From contig JARFPM010000012.1 in assembly GCA_030444405.1 (NCBI GenBank), positions 19,923 to 83,922 on the forward strand: a DNA stretch of 64,000 bases, written 5' to 3'. Origin of the DNA: Nitrospira sp. GTDB taxonomy: Bacteria > Nitrospirota > Nitrospiria > Nitrospirales > Nitrospiraceae. The notes below the pieces were generated by a model. That model saw nothing but the letters and a program-made list of their open reading frames with translations, did no database searches and was not told the origin of the DNA. The translations under genes and the position numbers were made by a program. This document shows, one piece after another, positions 9,038 through 17,554 of the stretch (positions within the stretch are counted from its first letter, which is position 1; every line of letters begins with the position of its first letter).

Positions 9038-9826
9038 ATGGGCGAGGAAAGAGAACGGGCCGCGGCCGCGATAACCAGGGCTCAACTGGAGCTTGAAGAG
9101 GCCCTGGCGGAACTCGACGCCATGCCCGCGCTGGATTCCCGTGCTGTGACGCTTGCTGCCCACCTGCTCAACAACTATCTCACCGTCACCGGCGGAACGG
9201 TCGATTTGATTCAGAAACACCTGGCGGCGTCTGGCGATCAGCAGGTGACGACGTGGCTCGAGGCGTTGCAGCACGTGACCAATCTGATGCACCGGACGGT
9301 CGGTCAACTCGTGATGAACTCCCAGGCCGCGATCAACCCGATACTTCGGTTCGAGAAAGTGGACCTGCCGCTGCTGCTTCAACGAGTCTGCCACTACTAC
9401 CAACGGGAGGCGGATAAAAAAGGCATCCGAGTGGTTCAGGATGCGTCGAGCAGCGTCCCGCCCGTCCGTGCGGACCGCGTCATTCTCGCGACCGTCTTGG
9501 GCAACTTGCTTTCGAATGCGGTGAAGTATTCGCGGCCGGGAACGCAGATCGACGTGCACGTGCGAGATGAGAACGGCTGGGTTCACTGTGACGTGCAGGA
9601 TCAGGGACCGGGCCTCAGCCAGCAGGACCAGGCTAAACTCTTTCAAGCAGGTGTTCGGCTCACCCCGCAGCCGACAGCTGGAGAGCCTTCCACGGGCTAT
9701 GGTCTAGCCGTGGCCAAGCAATTGATCGAAAAGATGGGCGGCAAGGTCTCTTGCGAGAGCGTGCCCGGCCAAGGTTCCTGCTTTTCAATCTTTGTCCCCC
9801 ACTACGCAGGACCGACTGACGGTTGA
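9038..9826 (+). CDS. Soluble sensor-type histidine kinase
   Basis: A 262-aa protein with no membrane segment. An N-terminal helical stretch is followed by a dimerisation box with the probable phospho-His in AAHLLNNYLT (~residue 46). An ATPase domain follows: N box NLLSNAVKYS, G1 box DQGPGL, G2 box GYGLAVAK. No PAS, HAMP or receiver domain is present, and no response regulator gene is nearby, so the input and partner are unknown. AGGAGGG lies just upstream of the ATG. It may share a transcript with the ecotin gene 79 bases upstream. Confidence 0.85.
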   Translation: MGEERERAAAAITRAQLELEEALAELDAMPALDSRAVTLAAHLLNNYLTVTGGTVDLIQKHLAASGDQQVTTWLEALQHVTNLMHRTVGQLVMNSQAAINPILRFEKVDLPLLLQRVCHYYQREADKKGIRVVQDASSSVPPVRADRVILATVLGNLLSNAVKYSRPGTQIDVHVRDENGWVHCDVQDQGPGLSQQDQAKLFQAGVRLTPQPTAGEPSTGYGLAVAKQLIEKMGGKVSCESVPGQGSCFSIFVPHYAGPTDG

Positions 9827-9937
9827 GACTGCCCCTTACTTCCTTCGATCACTCCCGCGATTAAAACGGCATCGCCGGTTTCTCCCACGATCGATCTCCT
9901 TTCCGGTCTTCTTGTGTCGATGGCTTCGCCGTCTGCG

Positions 9938-10366
9938 CTATTTCATCACGGACGCAAGAAGACTCTTTGCCTGATCTCCGCCTGCCTTTCCGACAAAGTC
10001 CGACATGGTCTGAGAAAATTTCGGCACCATGTCCTGGCCCATTCCCAAACGGGAGAAAGCGGAGGTCAAGCCTGCTTGATCCCCGATCGGGCCGGTCACA
10101 GCGCCAAGATCCTTGGCGGCCTTCATGAAGCCGTCCGAGCCGGGAATGAACTTAGTCAGTGTGCTGAAGTTCATGGACGGCAACTTCTCTTTCGCGAGAC
10201 TCAGGATGGATCCGACCCCGCCGTTGGCCTGATTTGATGTCACACCCAGCTGACTGGTCAAGAGTTGTGTCAACGCATTGGTCACACCAGATGCTTGCAT
10301 CTCCGCGCAGCCTACGTGAAGAAATGCGGCCGTGATGAGTACTGAGGCGAATAGTGAACGCAACAT
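9938..10366 (-). CDS. DUF2780-like lipoprotein
   Basis: A 142-aa exported protein starting at the ATG at 10366 (the open frame extends to 10486, but the signal peptide begins here). A hydrophobic signal ends in VGC, a plausible lipobox. The rest resembles DUF2780/VcgC-type proteins: 'TNALTQLLTSQLGVTSNQANGG', then a helical domain with repeated Leu and a Lys-rich C-terminus. The function of the family is not known. The gene is convergent with the histidine kinase gene. Confidence 0.65.
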   Translation of the reverse strand: MLRSLFASVLITAAFLHVGCAEMQASGVTNALTQLLTSQLGVTSNQANGGVGSILSLAKEKLPSMNFSTLTKFIPGSDGFMKAAKDLGAVTGPIGDQAGLTSAFSRLGMGQDMVPKFSQTMSDFVGKAGGDQAKSLLASVMK

Positions 10367-10379
10367 AAGGAGCTTCCCT

Positions 10380-10402
10380 ATTGTAATAATTGTAATTGTA
10401 AA
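10380..10402. promoter_or_regulatory. AT-rich repeat upstream of the DUF2780-like gene
   Basis: Three near-copies of TTGTAAT/A follow one another just upstream of the lipoprotein start (read on the minus strand as ATTACAAT repeats). They are the only AT-rich stretch in this area. This could be promoter or regulator-binding sequence for the divergent genes at 10366 and 10579; no known box was matched. Confidence 0.25.
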
Positions 10403-10578
10403 TGAGGAGGACGCATATTGCCTGCCGGCAAATGACCTCGTCAAGTTGTTCGCCGAGAGATCTGGCATGGACAAGATGGAGATCACGAACGAATATTACG
10501 GAATGCCACGATTGGGTGGCTGGTCTTGAGATAACTGCTGCAGAATGATCTTGCTTCAGCAGATCAACAGGAGTGACA

Positions 10579-11751
10579 ATGCCGCCCATGTCACGCCTCG
10601 CATGGACGGTTTCTACGGTTGTATTCGGCGCGGTCGTCGTCGCAGGTTTTTGGCACTGGTTTTACGACGGTTCGCGGTCGTCACCAGCCCCGACCGCTAT
10701 GACCTGCGACATGGGCATTTCTGCGGCTAAAGCGGCGCGGAGCGCGTCGGCCTCGACAGTGCAGCCAGCCGCGAAGAATCCTCAAGCACCCCAACCAGCC
10801 GACCGTCTTCCAGGCCCTCCCGGTCCGCCGCCAGGTCCGACGCCGGAGGGGATGATGTGGATTCCCGGTGGCGAATTCTGGATGGGCGCGGATGAGTTTC
10901 CGGATGCGCAGCCCTGGCATCGCGTATACGTCGACGGCTTCTGGATGGACAAGACCGAGGTCACCAACGAACAGTTTGCGAAGTTCGTCAAGGCCACCGG
11001 CTATGTCACCGTGGCCGAGCGTACACCGCGGGCAGAGGATTTCCCCGGCGCACCGCCTGAAAATCTCGTCGCCGGCTCGGTGGTCTTCTCCCCACCCGCT
11101 CACCCGGTGAAGTTGAACGACCATTTTCAGTGGTGGTCTTATGTCACCGGCGCAAACTGGCGGCATCCAGAAGGGCCCAAGAGCGAGATCAAAGACCGTG
11201 GTCGGCATCCGGTCGTCCACATCGCCTATGACGACGCGCTTGCGTATGCCAAGTGGGCGGGCAAACGGCTGCCGACAGAGGCGGAGTTTGAGTACGCGCA
11301 ACGAGGCGGACTTGACCGCAAGCCCTACGCCTGGGGCGATGAGTTCAGGCCGGGCGGGAAGATCATGGCCAACACCTTCCAAGGCCACTTTCCCGACAAG
11401 AATACGATGGAAGACGGCCATGCCGCTGCAGCGCCGGTGGCGTCGTTTCCTCCCAACGGCTACGGGCTCTATGACATGGCAGGCAACGTCTGGGAATGGA
11501 CGAGCGACTGGTATCGCCATGACTACTACCGAACACTGGCCGCGCAGGGAACAGTCGTGCGTAACCCGCCGGGGCCGACAGACAGCATCGATCCCAGCGA
11601 ACCAGGGGTGAAGAAGAAAGTGCATAAAGGCGGCTCGTTCCTCTGTACCGACCAGTATTGCGCCCGCTACATCGCCGGCGGCCGCGGCAAAGGTGAGCCG
11701 GACACAGGCACGAATCACCTCGGCTTCCGACTGGTGCGCACTGTTCGCTGA
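10579..11751 (+). CDS. Formylglycine-generating enzyme (sulfatase-maturing, SUMF1 family)
   Basis: A 390-aa protein anchored by an N-terminal membrane segment (residues ~10-26), with a Pro-rich linker and an FGE-sulfatase domain from ~residue 92 on (MMWIPGGEFWMG, KRLPTEAEFEYA, YDMAGNVWEWTSDWY). The C-terminal KGGSFLC ... QYCARY retains the pair of cysteines used by true aerobic FGEs to oxidise the sulfatase Cys to formylglycine; many SUMF1 paralogues lack it. Together with the two sulfatases in the window this argues for real sulfatase maturation at the periplasmic face. AGGAG at 10569-10573 supports ATG 10579. Confidence 0.87.
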   Translation: MPPMSRLAWTVSTVVFGAVVVAGFWHWFYDGSRSSPAPTAMTCDMGISAAKAARSASASTVQPAAKNPQAPQPADRLPGPPGPPPGPTPEGMMWIPGGEFWMGADEFPDAQPWHRVYVDGFWMDKTEVTNEQFAKFVKATGYVTVAERTPRAEDFPGAPPENLVAGSVVFSPPAHPVKLNDHFQWWSYVTGANWRHPEGPKSEIKDRGRHPVVHIAYDDALAYAKWAGKRLPTEAEFEYAQRGGLDRKPYAWGDEFRPGGKIMANTFQGHFPDKNTMEDGHAAAAPVASFPPNGYGLYDMAGNVWEWTSDWYRHDYYRTLAAQGTVVRNPPGPTDSIDPSEPGVKKKVHKGGSFLCTDQYCARYIAGGRGKGEPDTGTNHLGFRLVRTVR

Positions 11752-11907
11752 GAGCCGGTGGCGGGCCGCTTATGGAAGCGCCGGCCGGTGGCCACAACAG
11801 CATTCGCCAGAAGGAACCGTGGGTATGATTATGAGATGAAGCAGCCCGCTACAACAGAGGGCTCAGTCCGGCTTTACGCCGGGGCTGGAGAAGGAGGATT
11901 ATCGTTC

Positions 11908-12474
11908 ATGGAGACCCGACGACAATCAGTATGCTCTCTCATCCTATTCATGCTCGGCCTGAGCGCCTGCACACCGGTTAACGTGAAGATCGACCATGAT
12001 CCCACGGCGGATTTCACCACCTTCACAACATTTACTTTCGTGGGACTGGCTGAGGCCGAAAAAGGTAGGATCCACGACAATTCGTTGACGCACAAGCGGA
12101 TTGAATCAGCCGTCGCACGGGAGCTGACCGGGAAAGGGCTTCGGCAAGTCGATCTGAGTCAACAACCCGACCTGCTGGTCTACTATTGGTTCAGCGCAAA
12201 AGAGAAGCAGCAAATTCAGAGCACCGGACCGACCGCCGGTGCCTATGGCTGGCGCGGCAGATATGGGTGGGGTGCGGGATACGGGGGCACTGTCACCACC
12301 TATGAGTATACGGAAGGAACCTTGATTCTTGATCTGGTCGAACCAACCAAGAAGGAACTGGTCTGGCGCGCGACGATGGTCGGCACGTTGCACGAGACAC
12401 CGAAAGACAATATCGAGCTCGGGAATAAGGCCATCGCGAAGGCGTTTGAAAGCTATCCACCGAAACGGAAATAG
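11908..12474 (+). CDS. DUF4136 lipoprotein
   Basis: A 188-aa lipoprotein: signal peptide with lipobox LSAC, then the DUF4136 pattern 'DHDPTADFTTFTTFTF', 'IESAVARELTGKGL' and a C-terminal 'GTLILDLVEPTKKELVWRATMVG'. A Gly/Tyr-rich stretch at ~112-127 is usual in the family. Role unknown. The start is ATG 11908, with AGAAGGAGG about ten bases upstream; the open frame reaches back to 11758. The last 78 codons are repeated downstream of the vapBC pair. Confidence 0.85.
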   Translation: METRRQSVCSLILFMLGLSACTPVNVKIDHDPTADFTTFTTFTFVGLAEAEKGRIHDNSLTHKRIESAVARELTGKGLRQVDLSQQPDLLVYYWFSAKEKQQIQSTGPTAGAYGWRGRYGWGAGYGGTVTTYEYTEGTLILDLVEPTKKELVWRATMVGTLHETPKDNIELGNKAIAKAFESYPPKRK

Positions 12475-12485
12475 CCGCTGCCATG
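12240..12485 (+). repeat. 246-bp direct repeat, copy 1 (3' end of DUF4136 gene)
   Basis: Bases 12240-12485 recur at 13300-13545 at a constant offset of 1060, with five mismatches by my count. The repeat covers the last 78 codons, the stop and 11 bases beyond. The two copies bracket the vapBC pair. Confidence 0.93.
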
Positions 12486-12541
12486 GACGGATTTGAGTAC
12501 TATTTGAGTACTAACGGCGATCAGCCTGCCCTCGGCAATAA

Positions 12542-12991
12542 TCAGGAGCGTCGGTGTGGCTTGCGGCTGAGTGGGTTCTCCCAACGAAGCCGCTTGAACC
12601 GGGCAAAGTCATTGTCGCATGAGACGAGTGTCGCGCCATAACTCATCGCGAGCGCAGCCAGGTGCGCATCGGTCACCAGATTGGCGGCAGTGCCAGCTTC
12701 GCTTAGTAAGGAACGCAGAATCTCCCAGTGTTCGTCTCTTTCCGGCAGGAGCCTTGTGCTGTCAAGAGACAGCCATGCGTGAACTTTGCCGATGGCCGTA
12801 TCAGGATCCAGCGGTCGTGGAAAGATGTCGTGGTTGGTGGAGATGCGTAAGAATCCAAGCACCACAACCCACGGTAGCCCGAGAGGTTCGTCGCCATTGA
12901 GGGCCTGCTCCCACCAGGCCTGTATGGGACGGTGGTGAGGAGCGTCTTCGTTGATGGCATAGAGAAGGATGTTAAGATCGACCAGTTTCAC
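12542..12991 (-). CDS. vapC: PIN-domain toxin, VapC family
   Basis: A 149-aa PIN-domain ribonuclease toxin. The expected acidic residues are visible: VDLNILLYA near the N-terminus, TDAHLAALA at ~107, and SCDNDFARF at ~124. The segment LGLPWVVVLGFLRIST matches the VapC subgroup of this length. Its start overlaps the antitoxin stop by 4 bases, the usual coupling in such pairs. The pair lies opposite to its neighbours and between two copies of a gene end, suggesting acquisition. Confidence 0.88.
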   Translation of the reverse strand: MKLVDLNILLYAINEDAPHHRPIQAWWEQALNGDEPLGLPWVVVLGFLRISTNHDIFPRPLDPDTAIGKVHAWLSLDSTRLLPERDEHWEILRSLLSEAGTAANLVTDAHLAALAMSYGATLVSCDNDFARFKRLRWENPLSRKPHRRS

Positions 12992-13254
12992 TTGCGACCG
13001 AGCACTTTTCTGACGATCTCTTCGTCCTCGAGTGCCGCGGCTAATGCAAGCGCTTTGTCGAGTTTGATCCTGGGCGGGCCCATTGCGTAGCTCCGCTCCC
13101 GATGGCGTCGGTTGCGCGCGGATAATTTGGGCGACGCACGTATGCCTGCGCGCAGAGTCCGATCAAGCAGGCGGGTCAGCGGAGTATCCTCCTTACGTGC
13201 CTGTTCCTTGAGCGTACGGAGGAGCTCGTCGTCGATGCGGATCGTCGTGCGCAT
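12988..13254 (-). CDS. vapB: Ribbon-helix-helix antitoxin, VapB type
   Basis: An 88-aa antitoxin. The N-terminal MRTTIRIDDELL and following helices form a ribbon-helix-helix DNA-binding domain; the C-terminal 'LDKALALAAALEDEEIVRKVL' tail would wrap and neutralise VapC. It is the first gene of the pair and likely represses its own promoter. A strong GGAGGTGAT lies 18 bases before the ATG, farther than usual, and matches better to an out-of-frame ATG, so the start is slightly uncertain. Confidence 0.82.
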   Translation of the reverse strand: MRTTIRIDDELLRTLKEQARKEDTPLTRLLDRTLRAGIRASPKLSARNRRHRERSYAMGPPRIKLDKALALAAALEDEEIVRKVLGRK

Positions 13255-13267
13255 GGAGGCATCATAG

Positions 13268-13284
13268 CATCACCTCCGATGATG
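13268..13284. promoter_or_regulatory. Candidate VapB operator palindrome
   Basis: CATCA and TGATG form an inverted repeat separated by 7 bases, just upstream of vapB, with further copies of catcat nearby. The location suits autoregulation; binding is inferred. Confidence 0.35.
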
Positions 13285-13299
13285 TCAAGGCATCATTTT

Positions 13300-13545
13300 T
13301 GCCTATGGCTGGCGCGGCAGATATGGGTGGGGTGCGGGATACGGGGGCATTGTCACCACCTATGAGTATACGGAAGGAACCTTGATTCTTGATCTGGTCG
13401 AACCAACCAAGAAGGAACTGGTCTGGCGCGCGACGATGGTCGGCACGTTGCACGAGACACCGAAGGACAATATCGAGCTCGGGAATAAGGCCATCGCGAA
13501 GGCGTTTGAAAGCTATCCACCCAAAAGGAATTAGCCGCTGCCATG
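13300..13545 (+). repeat. 246-bp direct repeat, copy 2
   Basis: Second copy of 12240-12485. It begins abruptly after the upstream region of vapB and ends at ccatg, beyond which the sequences differ. Three of its five differences fall in the last codons of the gene. Confidence 0.93.
13301..13534 (+). pseudogene. 3' fragment of the DUF4136 lipoprotein gene
   Basis: In frame with the parent gene and ending with the same stop position. It has no signal peptide or start. The frame and stop are preserved (final residues KRN instead of KRK), so the copy is recent or has been exchanged with the parent. Confidence 0.85.
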
Positions 13546-13652
13546 CATGAACAATGACGGGGGATATTCTGTAATTCCGAGCCCTCGGTTAACCATCTGA
13601 AGTCTCGGCAGAATGTCCCCATCATCGCCACGTGCGCTGATAGGGAGGCGAC

Positions 13653-14090
13653 ATGAGATCAACAGTCATCGCAGTCGGTATGGCTCGGGTTTGTGCCTGC
13701 GTGCTCGCACTGGGCTTGGTCACTGCTTGTTCCAGCAGTCCCGGTCATGGCGATCCGTCCTGGACCTCGGTTCCGATCACCCAGGTCAGCCAGGTGGTGG
13801 GCGAATGGGAAGGCACCGTCAAAAAGAATCGGGCCATGATGCCGTCCGGATCAGTCCGTTTGATGATCCGGGAGAATGGATCCTACCTCTTCGTCGGAGA
13901 GAGCTTTTCCGACGTAGCACTTGGAGCCGGAATGCTCCAACCTGATGACGGGCGCTTGGTCAGCGCATCGGACCGGCGCGTCGTCAAGCTGTCGCTCTAT
14001 GACCACAAGGGCGTTTCGGTTGTCCTGGTGGAGGGGACCAATCGCGAGACGGGGGGTCGGTATCACGGCGAATTTAAGAAGGTTCCGTGA
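13653..14090 (+). CDS. Small lipoprotein of unknown function
   Basis: A 145-aa lipoprotein with lipobox VTAC (Cys ~26). The body has a 'VVGEWEGTVKKNRA ... VRLMIRENGSYLFVG' beta-strand pattern resembling small exported barrels that start with a G-x-W-x-G motif. I do not recognise a named family. GGGAGG at 13643-13648 supports the ATG. The gene is 107 bases downstream of the DUF4136 fragment. Confidence 0.7.
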   Translation: MRSTVIAVGMARVCACVLALGLVTACSSSPGHGDPSWTSVPITQVSQVVGEWEGTVKKNRAMMPSGSVRLMIRENGSYLFVGESFSDVALGAGMLQPDDGRLVSASDRRVVKLSLYDHKGVSVVLVEGTNRETGGRYHGEFKKVP

Positions 14091-14161
14091 AGGCCTCCAT
14101 GCTGCCGCTCCATGTGGAACCATACCCCTGATACTGTCATTGTGTCGGACCGCATCCCTGT

Positions 14162-15211
14162 ATGATAATGAATCAACCAATCGGAACGAGAGCAATGCGC
14201 GTCTCACGACGAACCATCCTGAAGGCAACCGGTCTCGGGGCCGTGACCGCCGCGACCGGCGGCTGCGACGCCATCGGAGGTGTGTTCGGCCGTATGTTCG
14301 CCGTCCCTCCCCGTGACACCACTTACTTCACACCCAACAACAAATTCTACGTGGTCAATTATGCCGACGGAGCCGTTTCCGCATCGCGCGATCTGAATAT
14401 CGAGCAGTGGAAGCTCCATGTCAAAGGCTCCGTGAAAACCCCGATGTCGCTCGGCTGGCGCGAGATTCTGAACCGCGATTCCTACGATCAGATCTCCACC
14501 TTGATGTGCATCGACACGCTCCCTGGCGGCGACAGCATGGGCACGGCGACCTGGCGCGGTATCTCGCTCAAGCAACTGCTCATCGACTGCGGCGCGGATA
14601 GTGAGGCCGCGCGCGACGTGGTGTTTCGCGGCATCGACGGCTACGACGACAGTATTCCCTACACACGCGCGATGCAGGATGACGTGATGCTCGCCTTCCT
14701 GATGAACGGCGAAAAACTGTCCAGGGAGCATGGATTCCCGATCCGCCTCATCGTGCCGGGCCTCTACGGTATCAAAAACGTAAAATGGATCGTCGAAATC
14801 GAAGTCTATCCCGGCGACTACAAGGGCTACTGGCAGCGCAAAGGCTGGACCGACGACGGCACCATCAAGGTTTTTTCGCGCATCGATTCGCCCGGACATT
14901 ATCAAACGCTGCGCGGACCGGAACACACCTTTCGCGGCATCGCCTTCGGCGGACCGAACAGCATCAGCAAAGTGGAATTGAGCTTCGATGCGGGACGTAC
15001 GTGGAACGAGTGCCGGATCGAGCCGCCCATGTCGCCTTATTCTTGGGTGATTTGGACTTACACGTGGCGCCCGCCAAAGCCGGGGAAGTTTCAAACCGTC
15101 GTGCGCGCGACGGATACGAAGGGGCAACTCCAGATCGCCGAAATCGTCCGGCCACAACCAGCCGGCGCGAGCGGGTATCACACGATCATTGCCGAAGTGG
15201 AGCAGAGCTAG
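14162..15211 (+). CDS. Tat-exported molybdopterin oxidoreductase, sulfite oxidase-like
   Basis: A 349-aa enzyme with a twin-arginine signal (SRRTILKATGLGAV). It has the sulfite-oxidase type molybdopterin domain, including the molybdenum-ligating Cys in LMCIDTLPGG and the following TATWRGI. A C-terminal dimerisation-type domain follows ('KVELSFDAGRTWNEC ... WTYTWRPPKPG'). It would oxidise or reduce a small substrate in the periplasm; sulfite, sulfoxide or another cannot be told. No haem partner gene lies adjacent. ATG 14195 is an alternative start that leaves the Tat signal intact. Confidence 0.85.
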   Translation: MIMNQPIGTRAMRVSRRTILKATGLGAVTAATGGCDAIGGVFGRMFAVPPRDTTYFTPNNKFYVVNYADGAVSASRDLNIEQWKLHVKGSVKTPMSLGWREILNRDSYDQISTLMCIDTLPGGDSMGTATWRGISLKQLLIDCGADSEAARDVVFRGIDGYDDSIPYTRAMQDDVMLAFLMNGEKLSREHGFPIRLIVPGLYGIKNVKWIVEIEVYPGDYKGYWQRKGWTDDGTIKVFSRIDSPGHYQTLRGPEHTFRGIAFGGPNSISKVELSFDAGRTWNECRIEPPMSPYSWVIWTYTWRPPKPGKFQTVVRATDTKGQLQIAEIVRPQPAGASGYHTIIAEVEQS

Positions 15212-15243
15212 GACGATGCCGCACAACCTTTGCGAGGGAGCTT

Positions 15244-15437
15244 ATGCCCAGGGGGCGTAGGCAGGCAGTACTAAAGATCATTGAGGAAATGCCGGACAAG
15301 TCTTCGGTGGAAGACATGATGTACGAACTCTACTTCCGACAACGAGTCGATCGTGGTCTTCAAGAACTCGCCGCTGGGAAAACCATTTCCCACGAACAAG
15401 TCAAACGGACATCGCGAAGTGGCGACAATCCTCTTGA
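15244..15437 (+). pseudogene. Decayed antitoxin of a ParD/RelB-type pair
   Basis: ATG 15244 has GAGGGAG just upstream and encodes a small helical protein (MPRGRRQAVLKIIEEMPDKS ...) with the typical antitoxin segment 'GLQELAAGKTISHEQVKR'. A one-base loss near 15408 shifts the frame. If restored the tail would read KRDIAKWRQSS and stop at 15437, overlapping the toxin start. As it stands the frame runs on into a nonsense tail to 15540. Confidence 0.5.
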
Positions 15438-15586
15438 CGGGAGGAGCACGCCGAGACCTCCACGAGCTCATCAACTCTATCGCCGAGGATTCTCCAATTT
15501 ACGCTGCCGACTTTGCGGACCGCATCATCCTCGTCATTGACCGATTATAAACATTCCCCACGCTCGGGTGAACGGGGCCTGAATCT
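15419..15586 (+). pseudogene. Truncated RelE/ParE-type toxin
   Basis: From GTG 15419 the frame reads ATILLTGGARRDLHELINS then IAEDSPIYAADFADRIILVIDRL and stops at 15550. This is the N-terminal half of a RelE/ParE ribosome- or gyrase-acting toxin. The next residues (KHSPRSGER) continue in another frame and then end, so the C-terminal half is lost. With the shifted antitoxin this is a dead toxin-antitoxin pair. Confidence 0.55.
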
Positions 15587-15590
15587 CACA

Positions 15591-16331
15591 ATGTCGCGGC
15601 CTGAAATGGATCGGATAGCACCCACAGTTACCCGGTATTCGCTTCCGCTCTTGATGCTGTTCCTTTGTGTTGTGCTTCCCGCGAATGCCGCCGCAGTGGA
15701 CCTCACCGATTTGGAAGCAATCGTTGACGACGCGCGCTTGGCCTTTGCCCGTTTTGTGGGTGATCCCGATATGGCCTGGTTTCGCGAGCGAACCAAGAAG
15801 GCACGCGCGGTCTTTATCGCTCCCCGCGTCACGAGAGGCGGTTATTTCTTCGGCGGCTCATGGGGCTCGGGCATACTGCTTGTCCGGGATCCCTCAACCG
15901 GTCAGTGGAGCCAGCCGGTCTTCTACCGGGTCACCGGCCTGAGCTTCGGTCTGCAAATCGGAGCGCTGCATTCCGAGATTGTCGCGCTGGCGACCGATGA
16001 TCGGACAGCCGATGAAATGGCGGCTGGCGCCTTTACACTCGGCGTCGGAGGAGCGGTCGGTGTAGGCTCCTACGGCGGCGGCCGTAGCGGATCGCTCGAG
16101 ACCCTTTCCAGGACCGGGTTCCTCAGCGTGGAGTCCCCGACAGGCCTTTATGCCGGCATTGCGGCCGGCGGAACTCTGGTGCTCGTGCGGAACGCCGCAA
16201 ATGAACGGTATTATGGCCGGCCCGTCGAACTCGAGGAACTCCGGCAGAATCGGGTGCGACAGTGGTACTCGGACCGACTGGTCAAGATGCTTACGGAGCT
16301 CTCCGCAAGTGGAGAGGATGGCTTGCCATGA
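15591..16331 (+). CDS. Exported SYLF/Ysc84-domain protein
   Basis: A 246-aa exported protein (signal ending near ANA-A). The SYLF (lipid-binding, YSC84-like) fold is shown by 'KARAVFIAPRVTRGGYFFGGSWGSGILLVRD' in part, 'GLSFGLQIGA', a Gly-rich 'GVGGAVGVGSYGGG', and 'GFLSVESPTGLYAGIAAGGT'. Bacterial members are exported and of unclear role. ATG 15606 is an alternative start. The stop overlaps the next start (ATGA), indicating co-translation with the phosphodiesterase-like lipoprotein. Confidence 0.8.
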   Translation: MSRPEMDRIAPTVTRYSLPLLMLFLCVVLPANAAAVDLTDLEAIVDDARLAFARFVGDPDMAWFRERTKKARAVFIAPRVTRGGYFFGGSWGSGILLVRDPSTGQWSQPVFYRVTGLSFGLQIGALHSEIVALATDDRTADEMAAGAFTLGVGGAVGVGSYGGGRSGSLETLSRTGFLSVESPTGLYAGIAAGGTLVLVRNAANERYYGRPVELEELRQNRVRQWYSDRLVKMLTELSASGEDGLP

Positions 16332-17554
16332 GAGCGGTCCTGCAACTGTCCCTGGCTTTGACATGCGTGTGTCTCGCCTGGGCCTGCGCGCCTTCCCCCT
16401 CCTTATACAAGGAGGGACCCCTTGTCCCCCCGCCCGGCGCAGGACCGGCAATCTTCACGGTCCTCACCTACAATGCCTGGCATGGCTTGAACACCGGTGA
16501 ATTCTGGGTCACGCCGGCTGAGACGATCGAGAGTAATCAAGCCCGGCTGAAGTTTCAGGCCGCACTGATCAAGGCCGCGAAGCCGGATGTCGTGCTGCTC
16601 CAGGAAGTCAATCCACTACCCATCCGGGCTGATCTCTACGTCCAGGCCCTCGCCGAACTGGGGCTTGAATACGACGCGATCCATCAGGTGGACGCCTGCG
16701 GGATACGGATACGTGGCGGTAAGGGACTGATTCCTGGCCTCAACAACGGTCTGGTCATCCTCGCACGGCGCGAGCTCGCTTTGCGCAAGCTCCAAGGCCT
16801 GAAACTCAGTGGTGACTCCGGCCGCTGCGACAGCCTCTCCGGCTTACAGCTGGAAGAGCTTCGCTACGCGCTGATCGGCGACATCACGATTCCGGAAACA
16901 GGGCAACATTACCTGGTCGCCAGCACCCATTTGCATTCCGGTTTCGAAGCAGGGTCCCACTTCCTTGGACAGATGGAGCGAGCACACGGCGCCGGCTTTC
17001 TGGCCCGCTATCCCGCCTTTCGCTGGGAGATCGACCAATCGCGCCTCAGGCGGATCGGTGAGCTTGATCTATTGACCCGCACGCTCAGGAAGTTTCGACG
17101 TGACGGCGTCTATGCCGGTATCGCAATCGGGGGAGACTTCAACTTCGAGCCGGATTTTCCCGAGTACGAGGAGGCTCTCCTGCTCCGGCTGACCGACGCG
17201 CATACGTTGACCTCCAGAGACCGCGAATTATTCACGGCGGATCCGCAGCAGAACCGATGGATCCTGGTTCCAGAGGACCTGGAACTCCCCGTTGAACTGC
17301 TGAAGGTGTTCAGGACCTTGCCGCCGGAACTTCAACCGAAAGCGCTGGAGACCTACCGATCGGAAGCGCGGCGTCCGAGGCGGATTGATTATCTGTGGCT
17401 CGAATCCTTCTTTCCCGGCTACTGCGTGAGGCAACGGTTGTTCGGCACGGAGGTAAACGAGGACGGCTTTCCCGCATCCGACCATTTCGGCGTCCTGACC
17501 ACATTCGCTCGTCCGGAAGGGGCCTGCCTCCGGGATCAACCGGACGCACGGTAG
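16328..17554 (+). CDS. Lipoprotein of the endonuclease/exonuclease/phosphatase superfamily
   Basis: A 408-aa lipoprotein (lipobox LAWAC) with the EEP fold of metal-dependent phosphoesterases: LTYNAWHG, LLQEVN with the catalytic Glu, STHLHSG, GGDFNFEPD with the Asn/Asp pair, and the final SDHFGVL. The substrate may be a phosphodiester, sphingomyelin-like or inositol lipid; not decidable here. The start is set at ATG 16328, overlapping the SYLF stop, with GGAGAGGA nine bases upstream. Co-occurrence with a lipid-binding SYLF protein suggests a membrane lipid context. Confidence 0.82.
   Translation: MRAVLQLSLALTCVCLAWACAPSPSLYKEGPLVPPPGAGPAIFTVLTYNAWHGLNTGEFWVTPAETIESNQARLKFQAALIKAAKPDVVLLQEVNPLPIRADLYVQALAELGLEYDAIHQVDACGIRIRGGKGLIPGLNNGLVILARRELALRKLQGLKLSGDSGRCDSLSGLQLEELRYALIGDITIPETGQHYLVASTHLHSGFEAGSHFLGQMERAHGAGFLARYPAFRWEIDQSRLRRIGELDLLTRTLRKFRRDGVYAGIAIGGDFNFEPDFPEYEEALLLRLTDAHTLTSRDRELFTADPQQNRWILVPEDLELPVELLKVFRTLPPELQPKALETYRSEARRPRRIDYLWLESFFPGYCVRQRLFGTEVNEDGFPASDHFGVLTTFARPEGACLRDQPDAR

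Noticed and set aside
14204..15226. Long minus-strand open frame (340 aa) opposite the molybdenum enzyme
   Set aside because: Antisense shadow; the plus frame has clear family motifs and a Tat signal.
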